The translations under genes were made by a program, and so were the position numbers. 64,000 nucleotides of DNA, from assembly GCA_964399985.1 (NCBI GenBank), contig CAYNRY010000001.1:1116001-1180000 (forward strand). The letters are read 5' to 3'. The notes beneath the pieces were generated by a model, which searched no databases, was not told the DNA's origin, and was given only the letters and a program-made list of their open reading frames with translations. This DNA is from Micavibrio_B sp964399985. GTDB taxonomy: Bacteria > Pseudomonadota > Alphaproteobacteria > Micavibrionales > Micavibrionaceae. Shown here one piece after another: positions 18,853 to 27,007 of the stretch. Numbering within the stretch: position 1 is the stretch's first letter; every line of letters begins with the position of its first letter.

Positions 18853-18883
18853 AAAAAACCCGCCATCATCCGGCGGGCTTTTT
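18853..18883. terminator. Bidirectional rho-independent terminator between gltX and the small minus-strand gene
   Basis: The stem CCCGCC/GGCGGG is flanked by a six-A run on the left and CTTTTT on the right, so it can stop transcription in both directions. Confidence 0.88.
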
Positions 18884-18906
18884 GTATCATGTCAGGAGGA
18901 AAAAAC

Positions 18907-19158
18907 TTATTGAGTTTGAAGGGTGCGCTCAATGCGGGCACGCAGTAATCTTTCAAGTTTGGCGGAATCCATTTCATTGGCATCGGGCCAGAATTTTTGA
19001 ACCATATTCAGGTAAGCATAAGTGCCAGCATGAAAAAGCTGGTCGACCAGCGCCAATTTACGATTGGTATCAAGCTTCTCAAAAGCCGCAAAAATATCGA
19101 AATGCGCCGCGGATTGAGATTTAGGTAACTCATAATTTTTGAATGTCGTTGCCATCAT
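18907..19158 (-). CDS. Small hypothetical protein, about 83 residues
   Basis: The reading frame extends to 19164, but the AGGA ribosome site (19164-19167) is correctly spaced for the ATG at 19158. The protein is mostly helical and lacks a signal peptide or membrane span. It is rich in Leu, Phe and Ala and ends in basic residues (RLLRARIERTLQTQ). I do not recognise it. It stands alone, convergent with gltX and sharing the bidirectional terminator. Good ribosome site and terminator support a real gene. Confidence 0.65.
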   Translation of the reverse strand: MMATTFKNYELPKSQSAAHFDIFAAFEKLDTNRKLALVDQLFHAGTYAYLNMVQKFWPDANEMDSAKLERLLRARIERTLQTQ

Positions 19159-19291
19159 GTTCATCCTCGTCTATTGAGAAGCTTTAAATGTGGAGACATC
19201 CTATATTAAAAAAGCATTAAATGCAAATTTTTATGAAAATAAAAGCCAAATTTGATGTATTTCCCAGCTCGTCTTTCGTTTTTGGTAAAAA

Positions 19292-20041
19292 ATGGCCCTT
19301 CTCCAAACCCCGATTTTCATTCTAGTCGAACCACAGATGGGAGAAAATATCGGCGCCTGCGCCCGGGCGATGCTCAATTGCGGGTTTAAAGACCTTCGCA
19401 TCGTCCACCCTCGCGACGGCTGGCCCAATGAAAAGGCCGATGCCATGTCGGCAGGAGCTCTTGAGATTATAAACCCCGTTGAAGTTTACGATACGGTGCA
19501 GGAAGCGATTGCCGATTGCCATTATATTTATGCCACCGCCGCTGATATCCGCGACATGGTAAAACCTGTTTTAACGGCTCGTCGCGCTGTTAATGACATG
19601 CAGCAAAGGATTAAGGACGGCCAGAAAGTCGCTGTTTTATTTGGTAGAGAACGGACTGGTCTAAATAATCAGGAAATCGCTCTTTGCCACGATCATATCT
19701 CAATCCCGCTCAATCCGGACTTTAGCTCCCTAAATCTCGGTCAGGCAGCCCTACTCATCGCCTATGAGTTTTACCAGCTTGAGAGCAAAGAAGATTATAA
19801 ATTGCCAACCGGCAAAAGCTTTCCCGCTGAAGCCAAAGATTTCAATGATTTAATGGAAAGACTCGAACTGGAACTTGAGGGAAATCGATTTTTCAAATCA
19901 CCTGAAATGAAAGAGACAATGGTTAGAAATATAAGGAATTTCTTAAGCCGCGGCACACCGACCGATCAGGAGGTTAAAACCTTCCATGGAGTTATCTCGG
20001 CTTTACTAGGGAAAAATAAGAATAAAAAACCGCCCTTTTGA
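19292..20041 (+). CDS. trmJ: tRNA/rRNA 2'-O-methyltransferase of the TrmJ (TrmH group 1) type
   Basis: 249 residues of the SPOUT superfamily. The N-terminus (FILVEPQMGENIGACARAM) has the conserved Glu-Asn-Ile-Gly-Ala block. The knot region is VAVLFGRERTGLNNQEI followed by SIPLNPDFSSLNLGQA, which binds S-adenosylmethionine. A helical C-terminal extension matches TrmJ (tRNA Cm32/Um32 methylation) in length. Related SPOUT enzymes differ in target, so the exact nucleotide is inferred. It is a single gene, convergent with rpsD, and its stop codon lies inside the shared terminator hairpin. Confidence 0.85.
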   Translation: MALLQTPIFILVEPQMGENIGACARAMLNCGFKDLRIVHPRDGWPNEKADAMSAGALEIINPVEVYDTVQEAIADCHYIYATAADIRDMVKPVLTARRAVNDMQQRIKDGQKVAVLFGRERTGLNNQEIALCHDHISIPLNPDFSSLNLGQAALLIAYEFYQLESKEDYKLPTGKSFPAEAKDFNDLMERLELELEGNRFFKSPEMKETMVRNIRNFLSRGTPTDQEVKTFHGVISALLGKNKNKKPPF

Positions 20042-20051
20042 GGCGGCTTTT
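20024..20051. terminator. Bidirectional terminator between trmJ and rpsD
   Basis: The stem CCGCC (20030-20034)/GGCGG (20042-20046) is preceded by an A-run and followed by CTTTTT. It overlaps the trmJ stop codon. Confidence 0.8.
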
Positions 20052-20074
20052 TGAATTTTTACATAGATTCCAAA

Positions 20075-20686
20075 TTAACGTGAGTAGAATTCGACGACCA
20101 GGTTTGGCTCCATGTGAACTGGATATGGAACATCTTCCAGTTTCGGCGCGCGCAGGTAAGTTGCTTTCGTGCCTTCTACTGTCAAATAGTCCGGTGTGTC
20201 GCGTTCGGCAGATTCACCAGCCGCAATAACGACAGCCAGTTGTCTGGACTTTTCTTTTACTTCGATGACGTCGCCGTCTTTAACGAGGTAAGAAGGAATG
20301 TTCACGGATTTGCCGTTTACAGTGACATGGCAGTGGCTGACGAATTGGCGAGCCGCGAAAACAGTCGCAACGAATTTCGCGCGGTAGACAACCGCATCCA
20401 AACGACGCTCCAGAAGACCGATCAGGTTTTGACCTGTATCGCCGCGCATGCGCAAAGCTTCATGGTAGTATTTCAGGAATTGTTTTTCGCCGATGTTACC
20501 GTAGTAACCTTTTAGCTTTTGTTTGGCGCGAAGCTGGATACCGTAATCGGTTGGTTTGCCGCGCTGTGCGCCGTGCATACCTGGTCCAGTTTGACGTGAA
20601 TTATAAGGAGATTTTTGACGGCCCCAAAGGTTACAACCAAGGCGGCGGTCAATTTTATGTTTTGCAGACAGGCGTTTACCGGCCAT
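20075..20686 (-). CDS. rpsD: 30S ribosomal protein S4 (uS4)
   Basis: 203 residues from the start MAGKRLSAKHKIDRRLG; the frame is open upstream, but uS4 proteins begin near here and an AGAAG ribosome site precedes this ATG. The family is clear from GRQKSPYNSRQTGPGMHG near 30, KLKGYYGNIGEKQF near 63 and the S4 RNA-binding domain (LERRLDAVVYRAKFVAT...ARQFVSHCHVTVNG, about 92-130). It is a primary 16S rRNA binder of the 30S body. Here the gene is monocistronic, outside the alpha operon, as in many Alphaproteobacteria, with its own strong promoter. Confidence 0.97.
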   Translation of the reverse strand: MAGKRLSAKHKIDRRLGCNLWGRQKSPYNSRQTGPGMHGAQRGKPTDYGIQLRAKQKLKGYYGNIGEKQFLKYYHEALRMRGDTGQNLIGLLERRLDAVVYRAKFVATVFAARQFVSHCHVTVNGKSVNIPSYLVKDGDVIEVKEKSRQLAVVIAAGESAERDTPDYLTVEGTKATYLRAPKLEDVPYPVHMEPNLVVEFYSR

Positions 20687-20796
20687 TTTACTTCTCTTTC
20701 TTCTTGTTGTTGTCCCGCTTCCCTCCGAGGAGGATTGATTCCGGCCATCTATGGACCGATTCAACGACGCCTTCGCGTCTTTGCAGGAATGGGCGC

Positions 20797-20825
20797 TTTA
20801 TAGGTAAATTCCCCTCCAGTGTCAA
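20797..20825 (-). promoter_or_regulatory. Near-consensus sigma-70 promoter for rpsD
   Basis: Read on the minus strand: TTGACA (20825-20820), exactly 17 bases, then TATAAA (20802-20797). Initiation near 20790 would leave a leader of about 100 bases before the rpsD ATG. Confidence 0.78.
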
Positions 20826-20909
20826 CAACTTCGCTCCATAAATAGCCAAACAGGACTATTTTCATCCTGTTTCTTGACAGGACGCTCCGTTTTTAGCATA
20901 AAACGAATT

Positions 20910-21110
20910 ATGATTCCCTGTCCTTGCCGAGGCACAAAAGAAGCAGAAGCTCGTGCCGCCTTATGTTCCATGAGTATCCCGGAGCTTTCCGGCGATAGGA
21001 AAAAAGTGTCCGTAACAGCAACTGGCGGACAGGCCATTAAATGCGGCACCTGTCGGCCTGTCTGGCAAAAATTAGCGCAAGAGACCATTCAAAAACTTAC
21101 ACCCGGCTGA
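20910..21110 (+). CDS. Possible small cysteine-motif protein, 66 residues
   Basis: A short frame starting ATG 20910 in the 519-base gap between rpsD and the ferritin-like gene. It has an N-terminal CPC motif and a later CGTC motif in KCGTCRPVWQKLAQE, suggestive of a small metal-binding protein. Codon choice resembles its neighbours. There is no convincing ribosome site, the frame extends upstream to a TTG at 20874, and a competing minus-strand frame overlaps. I do not recognise a family, and the call is tentative. The rest of the gap holds the rpsD promoter and leader and the upstream region of the next gene. Confidence 0.4.
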   Translation: MIPCPCRGTKEAEARAALCSMSIPELSGDRKKVSVTATGGQAIKCGTCRPVWQKLAQETIQKLTPG

Positions 21111-21205
21111 GCACTTTTATAGCCTTCCTATGGATTGTCAGGAACCTAATCAACCTCTGCGGATTAGTTGATCACCTCAATCAACAAATTCCAAAGGAAT
21201 ATAAA

Positions 21206-21730
21206 ATGGCAAAGTCAAAAACCAAAACTCTCGAAGATCTATTCGAAGAACAGCTTCAGGATGTCTATTTCGCTGAAGGCAAACTCTATAAAGCCCTCGG
21301 TAAAATGGCAAAGAAAGCACCGGATGCGAAACTATCTTCTGCTTTTCTGAAACATCAGGAAGAAACATCTGCCCAGATTGAAAAACTGGAACAGGTCATG
21401 ACTTCTCTCGATATCAAAGTTAAAGGCAAAAAATGTCCGGCTATACTTGGCATTATCGAAGAAGCCGAGGAATTGATGTCAGACTTTTCCGGTGAAGACG
21501 AAGTTTTATCTGCAGGAATGATCGCTGCAGCTCAAAAAGCCGAGCATTACGAGATTGCAACTTACGGCACTCTTGTTTGCTGGGCAAATGAGCTTGGCTA
21601 TAAGCAACAAGCTAAATTGCTGACTTCTATTCTTGAGCAGGAAAAGAAAACGGATATGACCCTGACACAACTCGCTGAAAGCGGCATTAATCAGGCTGCT
21701 GAGACACCATCCAGCAAAAAAGCAGCTTAA
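21206..21730 (+). CDS. Ferritin-like DUF892 (YciE/YciF family) protein
   Basis: 174 residues from ATG 21206, preceded by AAGGAA at good spacing. The N-terminal TLEDLFEEQLQDVYFAEGKL is the signature start of the DUF892/YciF family, which folds as a ferritin-like four-helix bundle. Glu and His residues recur at helix positions expected for metal binding (KHQEETSAQIEKLE; KAEHYEIATYG; ILEQEKKTDMTLTQLAE). Family members are often stress-induced; the biochemical role is not established. It is a single gene closed by a strong terminator. Confidence 0.88.
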   Translation: MAKSKTKTLEDLFEEQLQDVYFAEGKLYKALGKMAKKAPDAKLSSAFLKHQEETSAQIEKLEQVMTSLDIKVKGKKCPAILGIIEEAEELMSDFSGEDEVLSAGMIAAAQKAEHYEIATYGTLVCWANELGYKQQAKLLTSILEQEKKTDMTLTQLAESGINQAAETPSSKKAA

Positions 21731-21752
21731 TCAGCTTTAAATTTATAAAATT

Positions 21753-21785
21753 AAAGGAGGATGCCTTTACCGGCATCCTCCTTTT
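21753..21785 (+). terminator. Rho-independent terminator after the DUF892 gene
   Basis: A long perfect stem AAAGGAGGATGCC/GGCATCCTCCTTT with a six-base loop; the T-run is short (TTTT). Confidence 0.85.
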
Positions 21786-21849
21786 GCAGTTTGAAGCCTA
21801 TTCAAAGTTTGTTACAAATAGACCTGACAAACATGGGGGAAGTTGATTC

Positions 21850-22623
21850 ATGAATAAAAAAAATGGTTTCACACTGGTAGAGCTTTCAATCGTCATGATC
21901 ATTATCGGTCTTTTGATCGGTGGAATTCTTAAAGGTCAGGAATTAATTACAAATTCAAAAGTTGCCCGGACGATTAGAGATTTAAAAAGTTTCCAAGCAG
22001 CGATTAACACTTTTCAGGATAGCTACAAAGCTTTGCCAGGAGATATTACTTCTGCAACAACTTTGGTGCCGGGATGTAACGCAGGTACCAATTGCACTGA
22101 TGGTAACGGTAATTTAAAAATTGGCGCGATTGAACTGGATGCATGGCATTACTTCCAGAATAAATCCGTCACCTCAGAAAACTTCCAGTTCTGGAAACAT
22201 CTGGCCTTGGCAGATCTTATCGGCGACATCAGTCCATCTTCAACCGCTATGGAATTCGGCCAAACACTGCCCGCAGGCCCGTTTGGCGGGGGATATACGG
22301 TTGCCGATACATCCGGTGCAGGTATGGGATTTGACGATACTTCGTTCGCCGGCAGGATAATTCGCATCCATGACTGTCCAGTCGCCTGCAATGAACTTGA
22401 AGGTCCGAATGCAACCATATTATCGCCAACCGTAGCGGCATCAATCGACCGCAAGATGGATGACGGCTCACCTTTAAGCGGGACGGTCAGAGCTTCGGGA
22501 GCAGGCGCAGCAGCTGTTGGTGGAGCCGATGTCTGTACTGACAGAAACGGTTCTACGGGAACCTATAACGAAAATAGCACTGCCAGCGAAGCATGCACAC
22601 TTTATCTTAAGATAGATAATTAA
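21850..22623 (+). CDS. Type IV prepilin-like protein with N-terminal methylation motif
   Basis: 257 residues. A short basic leader (MNKKNG) is followed by the prepilin peptidase site and hydrophobic helix FTLVELSIVMIIIGLLIGGI, with Glu at +5 of the mature protein. This is the canonical class III signal processed by PilD-type peptidases. The rest has an N-terminal helical stretch (ARTIRDLKSFQAAINTFQDS) and a Gly/Ser/Thr-rich globular part with four to six cysteines that could pair. A purine-rich GGGGGAAG stretch precedes the start. It stands alone, far from the gspE/gspF operon at 1404-4464, whose machinery could assemble it. Pilin or pseudopilin role is unresolved. Confidence 0.85.
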   Translation: MNKKNGFTLVELSIVMIIIGLLIGGILKGQELITNSKVARTIRDLKSFQAAINTFQDSYKALPGDITSATTLVPGCNAGTNCTDGNGNLKIGAIELDAWHYFQNKSVTSENFQFWKHLALADLIGDISPSSTAMEFGQTLPAGPFGGGYTVADTSGAGMGFDDTSFAGRIIRIHDCPVACNELEGPNATILSPTVAASIDRKMDDGSPLSGTVRASGAGAAAVGGADVCTDRNGSTGTYNENSTASEACTLYLKIDN

Positions 22624-22700
22624 GCACATGTCTCTTTTCCGAGCCTTGCCAAAGCGTCCCTTAATGTCCATTATCCGGCCAGCAAACATTCAAGGATAAA

Positions 22701-23510
22701 ATGTTAGAAAATATAATTGAAAGTATTATTCTCGGCATTGTCGAAGGATTAACGGAATTTATTCCGGTTTCTTCGACGGGACATTTGATCGTGACAGAAT
22801 CTCTTCTCAATCGTCATCATGAAACCGCAGGTGTTTTCGACGTCTTCATACAGATAGGCGCAATATTGGCTGTTGTCTGGGCACGCCGCATGCGCATTTT
22901 AAAGATGGTTTCCGGCTTGCCCAATGACCGCGAAGAACAATTACTCGCTGCCAAAATAATAGTCGCCTTTATTCCTGCCGCCATCGCCGGCGCATTTCTG
23001 CATGGCTTCATCAAGGAAGTTTTATTTTCACCATGGATCGTCGCTATCGGCCTGATCGTCGGTGGCATTTTCATGCTATTTGCCGAACGCCTGGCAAAAC
23101 CTCCCCTGATTACAAATATGGAATCGATGTCACTGAAAATGGCTTTAGGCGTTGGCCTCTGCCAAGTGGCCGCCCTTATCCCCGGGATATCGCGCGCAGG
23201 CGCTTCGATTGTCGGCGCTCGTCTATTAGGCGTCGAAATGAGAACCGCCGCCGAGTTCTCTTTCTTCCTTGCCATCCCGACTATTTTCGGAGCTGCGGCT
23301 TTTGATATGTATCAAAACTGGGATATCGTCAGTGCCGCAGACCTGCCCTTTTTCGCTATAGGAACCGTCGCGGCTTTCTTTTCCGCCCTTATAGTCGTCA
23401 ACTGGATGATCGATTTCGTAGGTAAGCACGGATTTAAACCATTTGGTTACTATCGTATCGTGATTGGTATACTAGTGTTAACCCTTCTAGGCTTTGGTTA
23501 CATTAGCTGA
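22701..23510 (+). CDS. uppP: Undecaprenyl-diphosphatase
   Basis: 269 residues, polytopic membrane protein of the BacA/UppP family. It recycles undecaprenyl diphosphate to the monophosphate carrier used for peptidoglycan and surface polysaccharides. Both family signatures are present: GIVEGLTEFIPVSSTGHLI near the N-terminus and LIPGISRAGASIVGARLLG near 155, holding the catalytic Glu, His and Arg/Ser residues. About eight hydrophobic segments are visible. An AAGGATAA ribosome site precedes ATG 22701. Its place just ahead of the polysaccharide island suits a supply of lipid carrier, but the gene is also generally essential. Confidence 0.95.
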   Translation: MLENIIESIILGIVEGLTEFIPVSSTGHLIVTESLLNRHHETAGVFDVFIQIGAILAVVWARRMRILKMVSGLPNDREEQLLAAKIIVAFIPAAIAGAFLHGFIKEVLFSPWIVAIGLIVGGIFMLFAERLAKPPLITNMESMSLKMALGVGLCQVAALIPGISRAGASIVGARLLGVEMRTAAEFSFFLAIPTIFGAAAFDMYQNWDIVSAADLPFFAIGTVAAFFSALIVVNWMIDFVGKHGFKPFGYYRIVIGILVLTLLGFGYIS

Positions 23511-23596
23511 TTCGAATAGATAAAATACTTTTCATAATTTACCCCCACTTTAGGACTCGCTGATATTCTTTTCTGGTTCAACCAGAAGGGTTATCA

Positions 23597-25306
23597 ATGA
23601 CAACGTATTATTTAAGTTCAAAATCGGGGAGCGACACGAACTCAGGTACATCAGCAAATCAGGCCTGGAGCAGCTTTTCAAAGCTGTCCGGTAAAATCAG
23701 AGCCGGAGATACGATACTCTTGGAAAGAGGATCGGATTTCGACCAAACTCTGACTTTTAGTAAAGTCAACGGAACGGCCACCATGCCGATTACCATTTCC
23801 GCTTATGGCGCCGGTGATGCCCCTATTCTCAGCTCGGGAAATGGCGGGGGCATTTCGGCCAGTAATTCCAGTTATTACATAGTTGAAAACATTACTATTC
23901 AGGGAACGTCTGGCGTCGGCATGTATGGCTGGAACGCCAATAACTGGGTCATTCAGAATGTTACTTTCGACAATGTCGGTGGCAACAATAATGCCGGTTC
24001 GTTAAACTGGACGAAATCATCCAATATCCTGTTCCAGAATAACACGGTTACCAATTCGCATGGTGACGGCATTTACATGACATCAATGAACAATGTTGCC
24101 ATCATCGACAGCGAATTTTTGAATGTCACCAGCGCAAACGCAGATAATATTCAGATTGTCGGCACCAATGCTTTGATCGCGGGCAATGTTCTGATCGTCG
24201 ATGAAACGTCCAACACGACCAAAGGCAATCTGGTTTTTCAGGGAGACGGGCTTTACGCGCATGACAATTATATGCAAGGCGGCAGTTTTGGCATGAGTAT
24301 TTCAGCCAACAATGTAGTTGTAGAAAATAATGTCATCAAAGACCATACAAAATATTCATGGTCCTCGAATGTCATGATTATCGACCAAAGTACCGGTGAT
24401 AATATCAAAAACATCGATATAAAAGACAACCAATTTTACAATGCTAATCGCGATATAAATATCGATGGCAAGAATACAACCTCTGCCAATATGACGGTCA
24501 ATAATCTGGAGATTTCAGGCAACGAGTTTCATGATTGGACCAAAGCGCCTTTGGCTTTAAATGGTGTTAATATCACCAGTGGCACATTTGAGAATAATAC
24601 TTCAGATAAACAGGGAAGTTTTGTCTATGCGACAAATAGCAATACATCCGGTCTTGCCAGTGGAAATAATACATATGTCTCCGAAACTATAGTCGCAAAA
24701 CCGGCTCCGCTTCCGCCGCCGCCAAAGACAATTACGATCGTTGCCTCAGGTTCACAGTTTGACGGCGCACCGATTTTGAAACTTTTGATTAATGGCATCG
24801 TTGTCGCACAGCAAGAAGTCACTGCGCTGAAATCCACTGGCGGCAAGCAAACCATTACGTTTGAGGTTGCGTCTTTTAATTCAGGAGACAGTTTTGCCAT
24901 CAAATATGATAACGACAAATATAAAGCAGGAAGCGGTGACAGAAACCTATATGTGCATTCTGTCTCTTTCGAGGGTACCGCTTTAAATTTGAAATCCGCC
25001 GATCTGACGCAAGATATCTTTTATCTAAAGAAAGAAGGCAATGCGATGTTCTTCAGTTCGAACGCGGCCGCAACATTCACGAGCGCGGATGTGCCGGAAA
25101 ACTTGTTAACAAAGCCCGTCGTCGCCGAGCAAGTGCCGAGCTGGCCCAAGCTGGAAGATGTGTTGGAGAGCGATCAACACAATATCCACTATGGCAATGA
25201 AACTCATATAATTGGGGCAAATAGCCAAAGCACCTATGGAGCCAGTTTCACCGATTTGACGAGTAGTCTGGCAGATCTGCACAATGCTTTGAATAGCAGC
25301 TTCTAA
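23597..25306 (+). CDS. Right-handed parallel beta-helix protein with C-terminal carbohydrate-binding module
   Basis: 569 residues. The N-terminus (TTYYLSSKSGSDTNSGT) and the following SGKIRAGDTILLERGS are typical openings of pectate-lyase-like beta-helix proteins. Residues about 90-360 carry short Asn-ladder turns repeated every ~22 residues (NVVVENNVIKDH, NLEISGNEFHDW). After a Pro linker near 375, residues about 380-470 resemble a Ca-dependent carbohydrate-binding module of the CBM36/60 type (LKLLINGIVVAQQEV; FAIKYDNDKYKAGSGDRNLYV). No signal peptide and no RTX repeats are visible, so the export route is unclear. A lyase, epimerase or binding role towards the local polysaccharide is inferred from context. 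Confidence 0.75.
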   Translation: MTTYYLSSKSGSDTNSGTSANQAWSSFSKLSGKIRAGDTILLERGSDFDQTLTFSKVNGTATMPITISAYGAGDAPILSSGNGGGISASNSSYYIVENITIQGTSGVGMYGWNANNWVIQNVTFDNVGGNNNAGSLNWTKSSNILFQNNTVTNSHGDGIYMTSMNNVAIIDSEFLNVTSANADNIQIVGTNALIAGNVLIVDETSNTTKGNLVFQGDGLYAHDNYMQGGSFGMSISANNVVVENNVIKDHTKYSWSSNVMIIDQSTGDNIKNIDIKDNQFYNANRDINIDGKNTTSANMTVNNLEISGNEFHDWTKAPLALNGVNITSGTFENNTSDKQGSFVYATNSNTSGLASGNNTYVSETIVAKPAPLPPPPKTITIVASGSQFDGAPILKLLINGIVVAQQEVTALKSTGGKQTITFEVASFNSGDSFAIKYDNDKYKAGSGDRNLYVHSVSFEGTALNLKSADLTQDIFYLKKEGNAMFFSSNAAATFTSADVPENLLTKPVVAEQVPSWPKLEDVLESDQHNIHYGNETHIIGANSQSTYGASFTDLTSSLADLHNALNSSF

Positions 25307-25433
25307 AAAGGAATATTTTCCTTGCCTTTTGGCAATAATCCATCTAATGTGACCCTAATCATGGGTCGCATTGCGTCTCTCTGTTATCGGCCATAACTCG
25401 CTTTTCGAGCGGCCCCAAAAAAACTCACCATAA

Positions 25434-25586
25434 ATGACGAAAGAAAATTGCATGCTGACACTTGGCATACGGCGCGGCGCTATCTGCATTGGCGCACCAT
25501 TACACCCCCCTTCCCTGATTCTTTCCAACGGCAGCTTTTTGCTGATGGCCAACGGGAATGGATTCTTAAACTTAAGCAATTCATAG
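25434..25586 (+). CDS. Possible 50-residue ORF coupled to the downstream SGNH gene
   Basis: A short frame from ATG 25434. Its TAG stop lies within the AGGA ribosome site of the next gene (TCATAGGAACATAAATG), a layout typical of translational coupling. The peptide is Leu/Gly/Asn-rich with strand-like repeats (LILSNGSFLLMANGNGFLNL) and two Cys near the start. Its own ribosome site is poor. I do not know the family; the composition recalls small structural or tail-associated proteins. The remainder of the 288-base gap before it shows no other gene. Confidence 0.4.
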   Translation: MTKENCMLTLGIRRGAICIGAPLHPPSLILSNGSFLLMANGNGFLNLSNS

Positions 25587-25594
25587 GAACATAA

Positions 25595-26959
25595 ATGACA
25601 AATACAACTTTGGAAAACCTCCCCGGTATCTCTACCGCGGGAGGCTTAAGCGATTCAGATATCGCCTATATCGTACGTCCTTCAACCGACAGCGATTATA
25701 AAGCCAGCGTAGACGAAATTAAAACCACCATGGCCGTGCGTAAACCTCAAATTATCTGCACACAGACGCAATTACCCGCTGCGACGCGCGCCGGAAATAC
25801 AAGCGGACGATCAGATGTCCAGCAGCAAGTTCGCCAAGCTCATATTATCGGTCCGCAGGATGTCAGTCATATTCAGATTGGCATGGTCGGTTACTGGACG
25901 GAGTTTGATACGAATACACCGGAGAAAGACCTGGGCAATAATTTTGCCTGGGAAGCGGGTATTGAAACCACCTCGCCCGTTATGACACGGCAGGCATTTT
26001 TCCACGGTCAAAGAAGTACCACGATAGAGAATGGCAGTTCCTTGAGTTTATCTGATCCATTGATCATGGGTATTGCGGCAGGTACGACAATTTATAGTCG
26101 TCAAAATCTAGTCATTTCCGATCCAACAGGAAAATTCCCGAATGCGGCTCGTCCGTTATACAGCGGAACAAACGTACTTTCTTCGGCAGATATATCCCAA
26201 GTCGCCAATACGGGCGCACTCACAACTCCAAGTGGCGGCGTGACGACTTTTTGTCGCCATCACGTCCCCGCTATTATAGGCATCCCTAAAAATCCCATGC
26301 CGTCGGTTCTCGTTATCGGTGACAGTATTGCGGCAGGCGTCGGCGACGCATCCGCAGATGCATATGGCAATAACGGTTTTATTGCCCGGGCTTTGGCGAA
26401 TGTGAATGGATATCCATTACCTTGGCACTTTCAGGCAATCCCCGGTATCAGAATTTCCAGTCAGAAATTGCAATTTTACCCCAAGTCGCGTGATATCTGG
26501 CAATACTGCACCCATGTTATTTTCGAAACCGGATATAACGATTTAAATAGCGGAACGGTCGCGCAAATGCAGGCCGATGCGACGTCGATCCTGACTGAAT
26601 TTAAAAGAACGATCGGTCCGTACGGCAAACCTTTGCATGTAACCGTGGTTACGATTTGCCCGTCAACGACGACGACCAATAACTGGACAGATGCCGCCGG
26701 GCAGACGCCGAAAGCTGCCTTTGTGGTTGGCGGGAAACGCGATCAATATAATGCATGGCTTCGTACGCTGCCGGGCGGCGGACTGGTCGACGATATTATC
26801 GATATCACAACCGTAACCGACGATCCGGTCAATCCGGGGAAATGGTATACAACCGGAGCCACGAACTTCCCGACAGCCGATTCCGTCCATCCGGCAAGCG
26901 GGATGGTGACCAGAATGTCCGGCCTGGTAAATACATGGGCTTTGGGCATAAAACCTTGA
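25595..26959 (+). CDS. SGNH/GDSL hydrolase with phage-tailspike-like N-terminal segment
   Basis: 454 residues. The C-terminal half is a SGNH esterase: block I VLVIGDSIAAG (Ser244), block III GYNDL (Asn315) and block V DSVHP (Asp429, His432). Such domains commonly deacetylate carbohydrates. The first ~50 residues (ENLPGISTAGGLSDSDIAYIV, then DYKASVDEIKTTM) resemble the short N-terminal attachment modules of phage tail fibres and tailspikes. Residues about 60-230 look beta-rich. No signal peptide is present. An AGGA site precedes the ATG. It lies between the beta-helix protein and galE. Removal of acetyl groups from the surface polymer is a fair inference; a remnant phage origin is possible. 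Confidence 0.78.
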   Translation: MTNTTLENLPGISTAGGLSDSDIAYIVRPSTDSDYKASVDEIKTTMAVRKPQIICTQTQLPAATRAGNTSGRSDVQQQVRQAHIIGPQDVSHIQIGMVGYWTEFDTNTPEKDLGNNFAWEAGIETTSPVMTRQAFFHGQRSTTIENGSSLSLSDPLIMGIAAGTTIYSRQNLVISDPTGKFPNAARPLYSGTNVLSSADISQVANTGALTTPSGGVTTFCRHHVPAIIGIPKNPMPSVLVIGDSIAAGVGDASADAYGNNGFIARALANVNGYPLPWHFQAIPGIRISSQKLQFYPKSRDIWQYCTHVIFETGYNDLNSGTVAQMQADATSILTEFKRTIGPYGKPLHVTVVTICPSTTTTNNWTDAAGQTPKAAFVVGGKRDQYNAWLRTLPGGGLVDDIIDITTVTDDPVNPGKWYTTGATNFPTADSVHPASGMVTRMSGLVNTWALGIKP

Positions 26960-27007
26960 CGTTTTAGGGCTTTGTTTTTCTGCTTTGGTTAGTATATTAA
27001 CCCTCGT

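Noticed and set aside
20822..21088. Minus-strand 88-residue frame opposite the small CPC ORF
   Set aside because: No ribosome site and no recognisable domain; it overlaps the upstream region of rpsD.
25355..25579. Minus-strand 74-residue frame in the gap before the SGNH gene
   Set aside because: Composition is unconvincing and the opposing 50-residue frame is better placed through coupling to the SGNH gene.
26956..26998. TTGACG and TATATT as a galE promoter
   Set aside because: The two hexamers are 31 bases apart and cannot form one sigma-70 promoter.
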